From the NCBI GenBank assembly GCA_027574665.1, contig CM050656.1:1859001-1923000 (forward strand): DNA of 64,000 bases. Reading direction: 5' to 3'. Positions within the stretch are counted from its first letter, which is position 1, and each line of letters opens with the position of its first letter. The position numbers were made by a program, and so were the translations under genes. The notes under the pieces are model-generated. The model saw nothing but the letters and a program-made list of their open reading frames with translations, made no database searches and was not told the DNA's origin. Below are positions 25,014 to 37,000 of the stretch, piece after piece. This DNA comes from Rhynochetos jubatus. Lineage: Eukaryota > Chordata > Aves > Eurypygiformes > Rhynochetidae.

Positions 25014-28000
25014 TACAAATTTTAAAGCGAGTCTCTTGTGTGTCTTGTCATGAAAACGACAAGGTTTGTGTTTGGGAAGAACCAGCAGTGTTCAGCTTTG
25101 GTCCTGCTTGTGTCTGTGTTAGATATTTGTTTGCTGAGATTACAGGTGTGTGTGTGGGAAACAACAGCAGAGACCAGAGCAACGCCGTAGTCCGACTAAA
25201 TTACCCCAATTCTGGTATCAGTGATTGCTTGGTCCTGCAGATGAGAGTGTCTCAGCCACAGTAATGGAAGTTATGCCTTACGGGAGGTTTTTCCTAGCTC
25301 GCCTTGGAAGACGTTTGATGGAAGATTTTCCTGAAGCTTGATCCTTTTATGGGAGTCTGTCCTAAGTACTCTGGCTGTAGAAACACATTTCGGATTTTCG
25401 GTCATCATGGTTGAGATCATCACCTATAATACAAGAGTAAAAAAACATGGGGAGGGGGTAGGTAAGCCAGGAGGACATTCACTCTTCTGGCTTCCCACTA
25501 CCTGTCTTTGTTATTGCCACCTTTCCCACTTCACTTCTCGAGTGAATTGTGCAGAAGCCTTTCCATGCCGTTAATAATTATCCTTATTCTCTCCTCGGTT
25601 TGTTTGGCTTCTGCTTTATTTTTTTCTTCTTTTTTTTATTAAGCAGTCACCAGTATGAATGTCACGACATGGGGGCAGCAGATGTACCCTTGATGTTGTG
25701 TTAGAACCCTCCAGTTATTTTTTAAATCTCCTCTCTCCCAAGAAAGCCTCCAAATTATTTTTCCTTTGACAACTTCTAATTAGAGAACACATAATTAAGA
25801 AGAGGTTGTATGGAACTGAGCATAACGACATCCTGTTCTCTTCATAAAATGGTACCTTTTTGCCCCTGGAGGTCCAGATTACATGTGGCTGTGTGTTTGG
25901 GTCGTTCATTTTGTGTCGTCGTTACTGATTTATACAATTCTGGTGTGTGTTCCTGTTACATTTTTTTGTTGACGCATCCATGAAATATAGTAAGTAAAAT
26001 GAAAAGACTGCCCAAATTCCAATCCCACAGAAGGAATGTGCTGCTTGGAAAGGCACCGTGCGGTTGGTGACGCTGGGTGGTTGGTTTACGTGGTGCCCAG
26101 GGTTGTATGTGCACGGACAGTGATGGTCCAGCGGTGCAGGTGGGAGATGGGTGCTGTGCTCAGCGTGATGCTGGAGCCCACCATCCACCCTCGGGAGGCT
26201 TCGGCTTCCCTCTGAGCATGCACAGGTGGGTGCAGAAAGACCACAAAAGGGTAATTGTCACCCGAGTTTAAAAGTTTAAAACCACCCCAACATCTTAAAG
26301 GAAGAGTTTGCTGGCTTTGACGTTGTGCTAGGGTAACATTGTTCTCGGGTGTTTCTGGGTGGTCTGCACACCACCGAAGGGCCATGTGGGCTAGATTATA
26401 CGTATCAGATGGCTTTTGAAAGCCAAAAGTGTTTTTGGGAAACCAAGAAGCCGGATTAAAATTTCTTTGAAGTCTTGACTATCGATTCTCCACTTGAGAA
26501 AAGACGCTGCTTGTTTCCCAGCCACATTCACCCCAAGTAGATATAAATAACTGTCTAAGCGCTGTAGGTAGGGTGATGAATTCGGAGCTGTCAGGGGAGA
26601 AAAACGAGGCCCCGGTGAAGCATAATTAGTGTGGTTAAAAGCTCAACAGTGAAGTGGATAGAAGAATAATTGAGCACTTCGGTTTCATTAATAACCAGGT
26701 CTTTTAGCCCTAATGAATCACAAGCAATATAACCGGAGTTTTATGAGTAAGAGGAGTACATCGAACGGGACTGTCTTGAGCAAATGCAAACAAATGTAAG
26801 CAAATGAAATCCCCTGTCGCTTATTCCTGGTTTTGTCATTCATTAACATTTTCTTAGCAACTGATACCCCAAGGCAATTAATTACGGTTTTAAGTCAGCT
26901 GGGATTTTTTTCTGGCAGACCACTGAGTTGTTGTGGGGGTGGGGTTTTTTTTATAATATCAAACTGTGTAAATAATGACTTTCAGTTTGTTGAGAACGTG
27001 AAACAGTACAGCTGTTGGCCTTCAGGCCTGACTGTTCAATGCACCCGGCTTTCTTTGTGCCACACAAGGAGTGGTTTACCTTTTGACGTTAAACTGCTTA
27101 TGCTTTTGAGGTCTACATTATAGAATTATTCTTGTACATAACAGATGAAACCTTTTTGTGTCAAGCAGGTTATTAAAAACTGGATGGTGATTGCCAAAAA
27201 TAACTTGGATTCCTTTCCTGTAAGTTATTTCAGTGTGGGAGAACTCGCATGCAATATGAAAATTCAGCAGTGTGAACTAGCAATATCAATAATGTGGAAG
27301 CGGGTTAGTTTTATTAGGGGAAAATCTAGATTAGCTGTTTTCAAGGAAGTCAGTGTGTGTTCAGCGGCCTGACAGACACCTGGTTTCTGCGCTATCAAGG
27401 ATACGGAGCGGGGCTCCAAGGAGGGGAGAGGAGGGTGACGCAGTCTCGAGCAGGAGCGTATTTACCAGCTTCACTTGGAAAAGTCCTGGTGCCTTGAGCT
27501 CTGGCAGAGAAGTTGGAGCACAGCAGCGGCGGCATCTCTGCAGAGAGAAATTCATAATCATTTCTTTTACTTCTGTCTGCCCGTGCATGCTGGGGAAAGA
27601 AGCAGTCGCAAATAAAGCAAATTAGTTGGGATTAGATGGGATTCCATTCAGAGCCGTAGCCATTCCTTGGTTTTCCTTGTTACCCTTTGCCAGTTGGTTT
27701 GTATTGTATTAGTTGTGGGGTTTTTAATCAACTGTGGGCCAGGCCACAGCTATCTCGACCGTGTTTTGTTCTCCACGTGTTCCCTGCTAAGGCCAGCATC
27801 ACGTTGGTCACCAGCTACGCACGAGTTGTTCTCTCTGTCATCAGGAAATGTATTTGTTATAGAAATAATTAATGATGCATGGGTTTAAGGAGCTCCTTTG
27901 CAGTTGTGCTAGTGAAAGGACTCCCCATCATCTGATTTCTTCTACTTATTTTTTACCAAGATGGGATGTCTTTCTGCACGGAAGCCACGCCTCAGCCTGG

Positions 28001-31000
28001 AAGGACAGGCTTGCTGCAGAAACGCTTGTGCTGCTGAAGGACATGGGCCATCAAAACCTGCCTGGCTTTACAGCACCGGTACCTCCCAGACAGATGAACA
28101 CGTTGTCCCCCTCTGTCACCAAACTAGAGAAAGCGTCTCCCCCGTGTTGGGAGGAAGGATGCTTTTGGTGGCTGTCCCACTGCGTCGCTGCGTCACCCAT
28201 CGGCAGTCGGTGTCCACGGCTGACAGCTTGGGCAGTCACACCGATCCAGCGCCAGACTCCTGCAAAAGCAGCCTTGGAGAAAGCAAGCGTCCTTCTGAGC
28301 AACGTTCTTAGTAGGAACAGGGTCCCGATGTGTCTGCCCCGGGTGCTGCTCTGCCCGCTCAGGTTTTGTAGAAGCAGTAATAGCAAGCTCTGCACTTGCC
28401 ATAATCGCTCTCCTCTTGACCGTCGAGTTGCAGGGTGGTACGACCTAGCTGCCACATCAGCATGCTGGGTTTTAGGTTGGGTTGGATTTTTTGCTTAGTT
28501 TTGGACTGGACAAAGAGTTTTTGAACTCTTTTTGAGAGGAATTGCTGAAAAATCTAGATTTCGGTCTTGAGCGTGGCATCTCCCTGGCTACAAAAAGGGA
28601 TATGCACACACAATGTTGAGTTTTATATCAGTTCATTGTGAGCTTTGTGATAAAAAGCAATGCATACTGTGTTTGGTGTATTTCCAGAATGACTTTCAGG
28701 AATTGTGGCCCTTTTTCTAATTTTTGTCGTGCACACTGTTTGACATCTTCCTTGGAATGAGTCTTGGGAAGCCCTGCCAAAGTTACTGGCCAGTGGAAAG
28801 GGCCAAGGTAGCGCTGGTCTCTGAAGAAGTGCACATCACAGGGTAGTTTCCTGCATCCTGATGGAGTGCTCACGAGTACGTTTTCAGTGTCCCCCAGAGG
28901 AGTAGGAATGGTTTGACTGTGTTAAAGCGGAGGTGTGGGAAGCTGGTGGCAGTCCTGCGATCCCTTCTCCAGCCACATCCCTAGTGACCTCTGGGCTCCT
29001 GTGGGTTTGTACTGGAGCAGTGGTTTCTTCAAGACCCCAGCAAGTTAGGAATAAATACATTAAGGAGTCTGTGGGTGCGCGGCAGCGTGAAGCTGTGATG
29101 CAGTGGGAGGAGTGCCCAGTGGGTCTTGCAAAGAGGTACTTTTGTTCCAGGTTCTTCTGGTTCACAGGAGGGATTTAGAAATAAAAATACTAACTAAACT
29201 CTTTGGTGTGTAAGTAATGTGTGTTGAGGAGCCCAGCAGTGTGAAATCCTCGTCTGTGAGTCCTTTATGGCACCCGTGCCTCTCGTCCTCACTGATACAT
29301 ATTTTATATACAGCCTTGAAAACATTAAAAATGCCTTGGCTTTCAAGATACAGCCAGAAATAAAACCTAACCTTGAGCTGTGCTTTCCCTCGGTGCTCCC
29401 TGAAAAGGGAAGACTTCAGGGCTGTGGAGCTTTGAGGGGAACAAAGCTTAAAAATAAAAGCTCGAGGGAACTATGCAAATGAGGAAAATGTCTCTGGGAG
29501 AATTAGAGAGGCTCACTGATGTTGTGTTGAAAGGTTGTCAGTGGGGATGGTGACAATTGAAGTGCATTACCCATGGGTGCTGCCGTAATAGAAACAGGTG
29601 TTACCGTCCAACCTGTCTGCAAACTGAAATGCTCCGGCTGCGCGCCAGCTGCCAAAAAACCCCCAGCAAAACCCAGAGCTAATGGCTGCATTGTTCTCAT
29701 TTCTTATCATTCGGTCCCTTAAAATTAAGGAGAAAAAGACAGAAATCTCAAAAAAGATGAGAGGAATGCTGAGCAAGGCTTCCTCCCCCTTTGTTTTTAA
29801 AATGAGGTGAAGAGCACTTTGACAACTGACCCGAGGATAACAGCAGTTTGTGTCAATCTCAGGATATCCAGATCTATTTCAGTCTCCATTAAAATGGGTG
29901 AATTTGAGGATTTCTGTGGGAGCAGGAAATGTCTGTCACACTCGGTACCTACCCAAGGGTATACATGTGCGTGGGATGGCAGCTGCCTGCCGGTTTTATG
30001 TGTCTGATTTGGGACACGATTTTCCGTTTTGCCTTAAGAATGTTTTCAACAGTTCTGTTAGGATGGTTTCAGAGTTCAGTGCTCTGTCCCTTCCTTATGT
30101 GGGTCCATCCATCGGGATGTAGCGGCTGCTCAGCTCTGGGCAGGTTACGAAAAGCAGGGTGTATGTTAGGAAAAATAGTGGTCTTTCGGTTAAAGGATTT
30201 AGTTTTTTATTTAGAAATAATGATGAGCTGATTTAAGCCCGCAGCTTGTCTTCTGACAGGCTCTAGCAACTGGGTGCATCGCTTCGCAAACGGAATAATG
30301 CTTCTGAGCTAACGATGTGAGTGTGCACGCATGCATGGGCACGCACGGCGGCCGGGAGCCGCTCGGAAGTATGCATGGTGTTTTGCCATTGTTTTAATCA
30401 CCGAGAGCTGGAATGCCTGTTGGCCGTCGTGGGGTTTTGTGCTCCGGTGAAGCCCAACTATGGAAGAAAAATGAAGTTAGTTTTGTTAGGCTTCATCTGG
30501 ATGATACTTCTTGATTTGATGGATTAGAACCATTTGGTTTTAGTCGTTTTTCAGCTGATTGGAATGTTACCCTTAGCCTGCTTTATTCATTGTAATCCAT
30601 TTTCAGTGGAGAATTGGTCTTGGATCATCTTGCCATCGGTGACTTTGAGTGCGCTGTTGTTAAAGTGGTTTTGACTGTTGGGATTATTCTCTTGCTATCA
30701 GAGGGCAGTGTTTTTAGGGTTCTTCAGATCAGACAAACTCAGTTCTTCCGGTCCGTGGGCAGGGAAGAGGTGTCTGTAGCTCTGGGGGGCTTCAGGTCCC
30801 TGGTTGCTGACGTGTACTTGACTCTCTGCCCCGACTGAAGCGTTGGATCCCGTTTAATAGAAGTAACGTAATGACTTGGAGCCTTTCAGGGGTTTTTGAC
30901 GGGAGGTGCAGTTTGGGTACTAAGCATTGTCTTTTTATCGGCTTCTGAGATGCGGGCTCTTCTGAAAAGCAGATTTGTCAGACGTTCAGACTCCGCACAG

Positions 31001-32039
31001 CAGGGTAAAATTCAAAGGCTGTGGGGTGCTTTTCTTGTTCAACCTGGAAGGTGAAAACTCATCAACAGTGAAACCTATCTTGTACAGCGTTCACTTACCA
31101 AAGGAAAGCAGGGGTTCCAAATGAGACTCCTTTTGCTCTGATGCTCCGTGTTAGTTTTGTTACAGCGGATGTTGCTCGTGTGGTCGGGTTTTTTTGTTTT
31201 TCAGCAAACAAACTCTCTCCCCTTTTTGTGATTTCAGGTAGGGAATCAAAGAAAGAAGCGTGTAGACTCAAGTATTAGGTTTGCATGTACCTTAAACGCA
31301 GGTATTTCATTTGTCCAAACTGAGAGAGGAACTTTGTAACCATGAAACTTGAATGCTTCAATTTAGGATATTTGGCTTGTGTATGTTTGAGACCTTCCAG
31401 AAGAATACACTTCTCAAAGACACGTTGGAGTGCAGTCGGACAGATAGGAAGTTTACTGGAAGATAGTAAAGGAACTACCCAGCAGCTTATTATCCAACAA
31501 CTAGGAGCAATTTAATAGTGTTGGATGCTTAACATGGAAGGGACCATTAGTAGTCCTCTGGTGCCTTGGCAATAAATCATTTGACAAAACTAATTAGGTA
31601 TAATTCTGCAAGTCATTTGAGCAAGGTCCTATTAAAACCTGCGCTCCTAGGAGACCTGTCGTTGAGCTGCAGCATTTGCTGGGAACAATGGAGGTAAAGG
31701 CATTGCTGTTATCAGCGTGGGCCTCGTAATTCGCAGAACGAAGTAAATCACGATGAAATGTCCTGTTAATAAATAGTTCGGAAAGACATTCGTCAGTCCA
31801 GGGGAGCTGGAACGACCGACTGTGTTTCTCAGCGCACAGATGCAACGACACCGTCAAATCATCCCCGAAGAGTCTGGAGTGCACAGGGAGCGGGAGAGAT
31901 GAGTGTTAGGAATTAACGAGCTAACTTCAGCTCTGAAGAAAGTCTGCAGAAATGCGGTATTTCTGAGCGTTCAGCACCACAGTGTATTGCTTAGAGATTA
32001 TTCTCGTTCATTTAGGGTGCATTTGGCCGATGATTAAGT

Positions 32040-32065
32040 GTAAGAGATGTATGTAAGAGATGTGA
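32040..32065. repeat. 13-bp tandem duplication
   Basis: GTAAGAGATGTAT at 32040-32052 is followed directly by GTAAGAGATGTGA at 32053-32065, with 11 of 13 identical bases. It is a small local duplication without a visible function. Confidence 0.8.
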
Positions 32066-32699
32066 AAAGGATACCGAATGTGCCAGAGCAAATTCTGTAC
32101 GTGCCCGATCCCTTTCACTAATTACGCACTTTGAATGAAAGACCAGGAGCAAAAGCCTCCGTAAATGCTTCTTGTAAAACCTGATGCTTCCCAGTCACCG
32201 TGTTTACTGTCACGTTTGCTCAAATACCAGCCACAAATTTTTCCTTTCCAATTTTCCCCTGCAAACTCATTAGTCTGGCTCGTTGGGAAGAGCCTAATGA
32301 ACTAGACACAAGCGAGCTGTTACCCGACAGCACAGAGTCTCAGCAGGGCTGTCGCGTCCCAGCAGGCTTTACCCGTGGTAGCACCGTGCGCCTTCCGACG
32401 GCTTTGAATCTGCCTGGCACGGAGAGCACGGGGCGCTGCCTGCCGCAGGCACGGGCATAGCCGCAGCCTCCAGCTGCCCAGTGCAGAGCTCAGGAGCACT
32501 TGTTTGCAAAAATTTGTTGACTTGATTTATTTTTTTTTTTAAAGAAACATTTAAAGGGAAAGGCTAAAGTACCCAGTTTGCAATTTCTGAATTTAGCTAC
32601 TCTCATTTTTCGTAAAGGCTTGAGAATTGCTGGGGAGGGATGACAGGCTGTTTGGTTTCACTTTCTGAAAGGAGAGAAATACGATCATCCGCTCTCACA

Positions 32700-32890
32700 A
32701 TAGTGTAACCCCTAAGCCTTGTCCTGATTTATAAGTGGCTGCCTTCATCAGAGGGACCTCTGACAACAAAAGGCTCATGGAAAAATTTCACCTGTGCGAG
32801 ACAGTTGTCATTATTTTCATTCTGTTATATCATCAATTACAGATTTTTCATTTTGTTGTTATTTGAAGCCTGCAGTTAAGCTGTTGTAGC
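32700..32890. promoter_or_regulatory. Candidate conserved non-coding element in intron 2
   Basis: This segment contains a 16-bp palindrome TCAGAGG-GA-CCTCTGA (32748-32763). It also contains a 7-bp inverted repeat TGACAAC / GTTGTCA (32761-32767 and 32804-32810), and a TCATCAATTA stretch with a homeodomain-like core downstream. Base composition is AT-rich but non-repetitive, and it has no open frame of note. That combination is typical of vertebrate developmental enhancers. The call is an inference from appearance only; an alternative is an old, decayed transposon. Confidence 0.3.
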
Positions 32891-33334
32891 TTATGGCTAG
32901 CTAAAGTGAGCTGCTAGATTGATAAAATGACTTGGAAGATGCTCAGCTACGAGCCTGTGGTGGCCCCAGGAAAGCAGCAGGCGATACAAAGGAAGAAGCA
33001 AGAACTGGGACGACTTATTTTGCCCAGACTGCACTGAGAACTGCGCAGATTTACCCGAGGGAGGAGACTGCTGATGAACAGGGGAATATGTGTGGCAGTG
33101 TTCAGGGTTGCCTGGATCCTGACCTTGTTCCCTTGAATAGATTCAGTGCACTGGCAGACTGTACTGCTGGCCCTTTGCTTCTGAAGCAGTAAGAGATTTC
33201 TCCGTAGGTGAGGTCTTCTGTAATTCTATTATTGGGGTTTTCCTTAAATGTCCATTTTTAGAGCTTCTTTACATTGGCTTGTGGCCTGTTTGTTATTCTC
33301 CATCATGTCCTTGTCAGGCCTTGCAGGAGCATTG

Positions 33335-33585
33335 TAGAATAGTTTAGGTTGGAAAAGCCCTTTAAGCCCACCCAGTCCAACCGTTACCCCAGCACTGCCC
33401 AGCCCACCACTAACCCATGGCCATCAGCACCACACGGCTCTGAAACCCCTCCTGGGATTGTGACCTCCCCCCCTCCCTGGGCAGCCCCTACCAATGTCTG
33501 ACAGCCCTTTTGTGAAGAATTTTTTCCTAATGTCCAGTCTAAACCTCCCTTGGCACAAGTTGAGGCAGTTTCCTCTCCATCATGT
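33335..33585 (-). mobile_element. CR1 LINE 3'-end fragment, minus strand (second subfamily)
   Basis: On the minus strand it reads from GAGGAAACTGCCTCAACTTG through GTGCCAAGGGAGGTTTAGAC, GGACATTAGGAAAAAATTCTTCAC and GGGTTTCAGAGCC to GGTTGGACTGGGTGGGC and the TTCCAACCTAAACTATTCT terminus. The internal blocks differ from the copies at 4035 and 16988: there is no CCCATGGCAGGG box, and a CAACTTGTGCCAAGGGAGG block is present. It therefore belongs to a different CR1 subfamily. It is 5'-truncated, non-coding, and ends about 360 bp before CACHD1 exon 3. Confidence 0.9.
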
Positions 33586-33945
33586 TGGAGAGCTTCAGCC
33601 TAAGTCAGCAGTGCAGGTAGAGTCACGTCCGGGTGTCCGTTCTTAGTGAAAGGGAAATTCAGTATAATGGAAATGTCGCTTTTCAGTCATGTGAAACTTG
33701 AGGTTCACGTGCCCATTGCTAGATGGTAAATGTGTGTTATCTTTTTGTATAGATTGCTTTCCATGACCAGTATTATTGATTACTTGACTTCACCGTGCCT
33801 GAGCCACCAAAATAGGAGTACAGTGAGCAAAGCAGATTGACACAAACAGTTTTTAATTTCTGTTCAAGTTTGTTAGTAAGAAACATGGCAATACAGAGAA
33901 TTTGGATTAATTTTAATGTTTCTTCTTCTTTTCTTTTTTTTTCAG

Positions 33946-34094
33946 TTGGCAAAAAAAATTCGTGAGAAATTTAACCGTTACTTGGATGTTGTGAATCGTA
34001 ACAAGCAAGTAGTGGAAGCATCATATACTGCTCATCTCACGTCACCCTTGACTGCGATCCAGGACTGCTGTACAATTCCACCGTCCATGATGGA
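33946..34094 (+). CDS. CACHD1: CACHD1 coding exon 3 (149 bp)
   Basis: Acceptor TTTTTTTTCAG ends at 33945 and the donor GTAAGT begins at 34095. The frame enters in phase 0 and leaves after two bases of a Glu codon (GA), completed by the first base of exon 4. It encodes about 50 residues, beginning LAKKIREKFNRYLDVVNRNK, then VVEASYTAHLTSPLTAIQ, DCCTIPPSMM. This is the region N-terminal to the VWA domain, equivalent to the VWA_N segment of alpha2delta proteins, with a charged amphipathic helix followed by an adjacent cysteine pair that is probably disulfide-bonded. The match to vertebrate CACHD1 appears essentially complete. Confidence 0.97.
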
Positions 34095-37000
34095 GTAAGT
34101 ATTAAATTCTGAAATTGCTTATGCTGTCGTTTAGTACGTGAAGAAAAAAGGTGAAAGTTTTTCATTGCAAAATACTGTGAAAAAGAGGGGAAGACAGTAC
34201 TCCAAAGGTGCTCCTTGTCTTGTTCTCATACTCATTTACGTTTCTACTACATACGTGTTGAACGAGGAGCTCTAAACAAGGTCTGGGACTCGGTTCTGAT
34301 GGACTGTAAAATGAAATAAAATGGAAAAAAGGTTTGTTCAACCGTTACTTCATGGAATAGTCTGTTATACAAAATGAGTCAGTCTATAGCCAAGATACCA
34401 TTTTTGCATCGAGACACTGCTTACCCTGCATAACTCTTCTGAAGCTGGTCATAGGACTTTCCCCCCTCCCCTTTGAAGTGCAGTAACCAAAATCACGAGT
34501 TGGTCAGTACATCACATGTAAAAACACTGCGTTGCAGTTTAATCAAGTTGACGTGCTGCTGCTTGATACACAAAGAGATTTACAGGAATTGAGTACATTG
34601 CTTGGAAACAGAGTTTGGTTTGCATTTGGTTTGGTTTTAAATATAGGTCTTTTGAATAGGCTAAATCCAATCTAATTATCTTTAATGATGTTGTATTATG
34701 CTGTGTATTTACAGAAACCTCTTCAGGTTTCCTAATTGTAGGAAGGTGTGATAAAAGGTCTGATTTTTACAATAGCATTGTAATAATTTCTCTTAACCAA
34801 TAAACATTTTAAACCCTTCCATATGCACTAGAGAAGAACATGAGTAACTTTCTGTTTATTATATAATGCAAACCTTGATTACAGAGTATATTTTCATTGT
34901 TTATATCTCAGCCTGATTTATAAACATTCTAGAGAAAGGAAGGTAATTTGGGTGATAAATATTAAAAAACATTTTCTGCAGTCAAACTGTAAGCTTTTTT
35001 CTTAATGAGTGTTCTTTCATCTTCTCTAAGTTATGGCAATGACCTTTATATAAGGATTTAAAATATTCACTGCATTCAGGTACGTGCTACGAATCTGTGG
35101 AGAGAAGGGCCTCTTGCTTGTTGTGTGATGTTGATTGGCATGACAGTAAGAAATCACGGTAGGGTTAAGCCTCGTGTGACTCCAAAGAAACTCGTGCCTT
35201 GCTGTTGGGTTTTGTGTAGGTTCGGTGGTCTCAGTCCATTTCCTACGGGACAAGGTGCCCGTGTAAAGTGGTGGCACCTCTGGTGCTCAGTGGCCAGGCT
35301 GTTGGCAGCATTAGTAGAAAGGTCAAGGATTAGTTGGAGGCTGAAAACCTTTGTGCCCTCTGATCTCTCCGTGCATGAGCCGCCAGCCAGCAATGACACC
35401 TTCCAAGGAAGGGAAGAAATGAGGAGATTTATAATCCCTTTGTCAGCAGTGCATAATTTTTCATTATGAAAAAAGAGAGAGAGGGCTGCTCTTAGTTTGG
35501 AAACTTTCATTAATTTCTTTTCACTTTGTCTTCCAAAATTACTTAGCTGAGAAGTCCTTTAGAAATTTCTTTACCCGTGGTGGACTTGCACAAGGATCCT
35601 TCACAGTCAGCGGTTTAAAAAACGAACCGGAGGTCAGAGCTGGCAAAGCAAAGAGGGAGGAATTTTCTATTTGCAGAGCTTCTCATTCAGGCTGTGCAGT
35701 ATGATTCTCATTATTTAGTTACCTGGCTTGATAGTATTGGGTCTGCTTCAGTGGTTACTAGATGGGTCTATCAGCCTGCAGAACCTTACGGACAGGGCTT
35801 CAGCAACACCCGCTCGAGTATTGATGATTGAAGAACAGCGGCTTATCAGACCACTGGGAATACACCCGCTGCCGTCTTCAGGAAATTGTCTGCAGGTCGT
35901 GCAAAGAAAGAATGTAAAACCACGTTTTTCTTGTGAAACTTCACTTCTGCGTTGTTACTGGTGCCATGCTTTAATTGCCTAATTGTCTAAATTCTGCCAT
36001 CATTTCAGTTGTCGTTTCTCCCCCTTTGCCTTCCCTGCCTGCTGTTCTTCCTTTCATTTTCCTTCTCTTTGGCATCTCCTTCCTGCAAGATTCCCCATTT
36101 TGGTTAAAAACCTGGAGAAAAAAGCTAATGCTGATATCCAAGGTGGCATTATGAGGTCTTATGTTTGATACAAGTCTGCTGAAAGGGAAACTAGAACAGT
36201 TTTCACAGGCAGGAGGTTGTGGTTCGGGAACGCCAGGAGGGCGCCTCATACCATTCCCCTGCTCGGCAACGTCAGCTGCCTCAAAACCTGTCCCCCTCTC
36301 ACTACTCTCCAGAAAAGAGATTTCTTTTTATCAGAAATGCTAAAATGAAATCACTTGCTTTTTCAGCAGAAGCTTTCCATAAAAATGAAGGGATTACTTG
36401 CTCGTTAGGATCCCCATTTTTCTCCCTTGGTCACCTCTAGGCCTGGTCAAAATGGCGGGAACAGCGAGCACGGTCAGTGGCTTTGCAGACAGGCCTGTCG
36501 GAAATCACCAAGAGCTGTTTTTTTCTCCAGAGAAATGCATAGACTGAGATTTTTGACAGAAAATCAGGCCTTAGGGCTATGATTTTTCTTTCTGGAGGGT
36601 TGTGAAATATTTGTGTTATGGCTGCTTAACTCTGTGTATTCTTTTCCTCTGTGTAGGAAGGTGTTTCATCATGTGGCCTCTTTACTTGAGTAAACAATGG
36701 GTGCAAGAGCAGTGTCAGAAGCACATTATCTTCAGGGTGTATTTTTAAGGTAGATTCGAAGGCTTGTCCCACAGTATTTAAGGTTGTTCATCACTGGGTG
36801 TTCAGCCTGTAACCACACCATGACGTTTGTACAACTGAGGGCACTTCGTGTTGTCAGGCGATCCCTCTCTCAGCTTTTTGCCTGCTGTCTAGCTTAGTGA
36901 CGTTGCTTTAGCAATGCAGCGAGTTTGGGTTTGTTTTGGAAAAAAATACGTGTGAAGATATTTACACTATCTGTGTAAAGTAGAGATTATCAACTGTTGT

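Larger units (their letters stand above)
23640..33945 (+). other. CACHD1: CACHD1 intron 2 (10,306 bp)
   Basis: It starts GTGAGT and ends in a long pyrimidine tract TTCTTTTCTTTTTTTTTCAG. Contents that I can name are a perfect cAMP-response-type octamer at 25006-25013, a 13-bp tandem duplication at 32040-32065, and a segment at 32700-32890 with nested inverted repeats. There is also a minus-strand CR1 fragment at 33335-33585. Two AT-rich stretches with TAAT cores (26640-26800 and 31560-31870) also look different from ordinary intron. No nested gene is supported. The 208-codon open frame at 27872-28498 has no family resemblance. Confidence 0.9.

Noticed and set aside
27872..28498. 208-codon open frame on the + strand in intron 2
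   Set aside because: The translation has no recognisable domain, composition typical of random GC-rich DNA, and no splice or promoter context.
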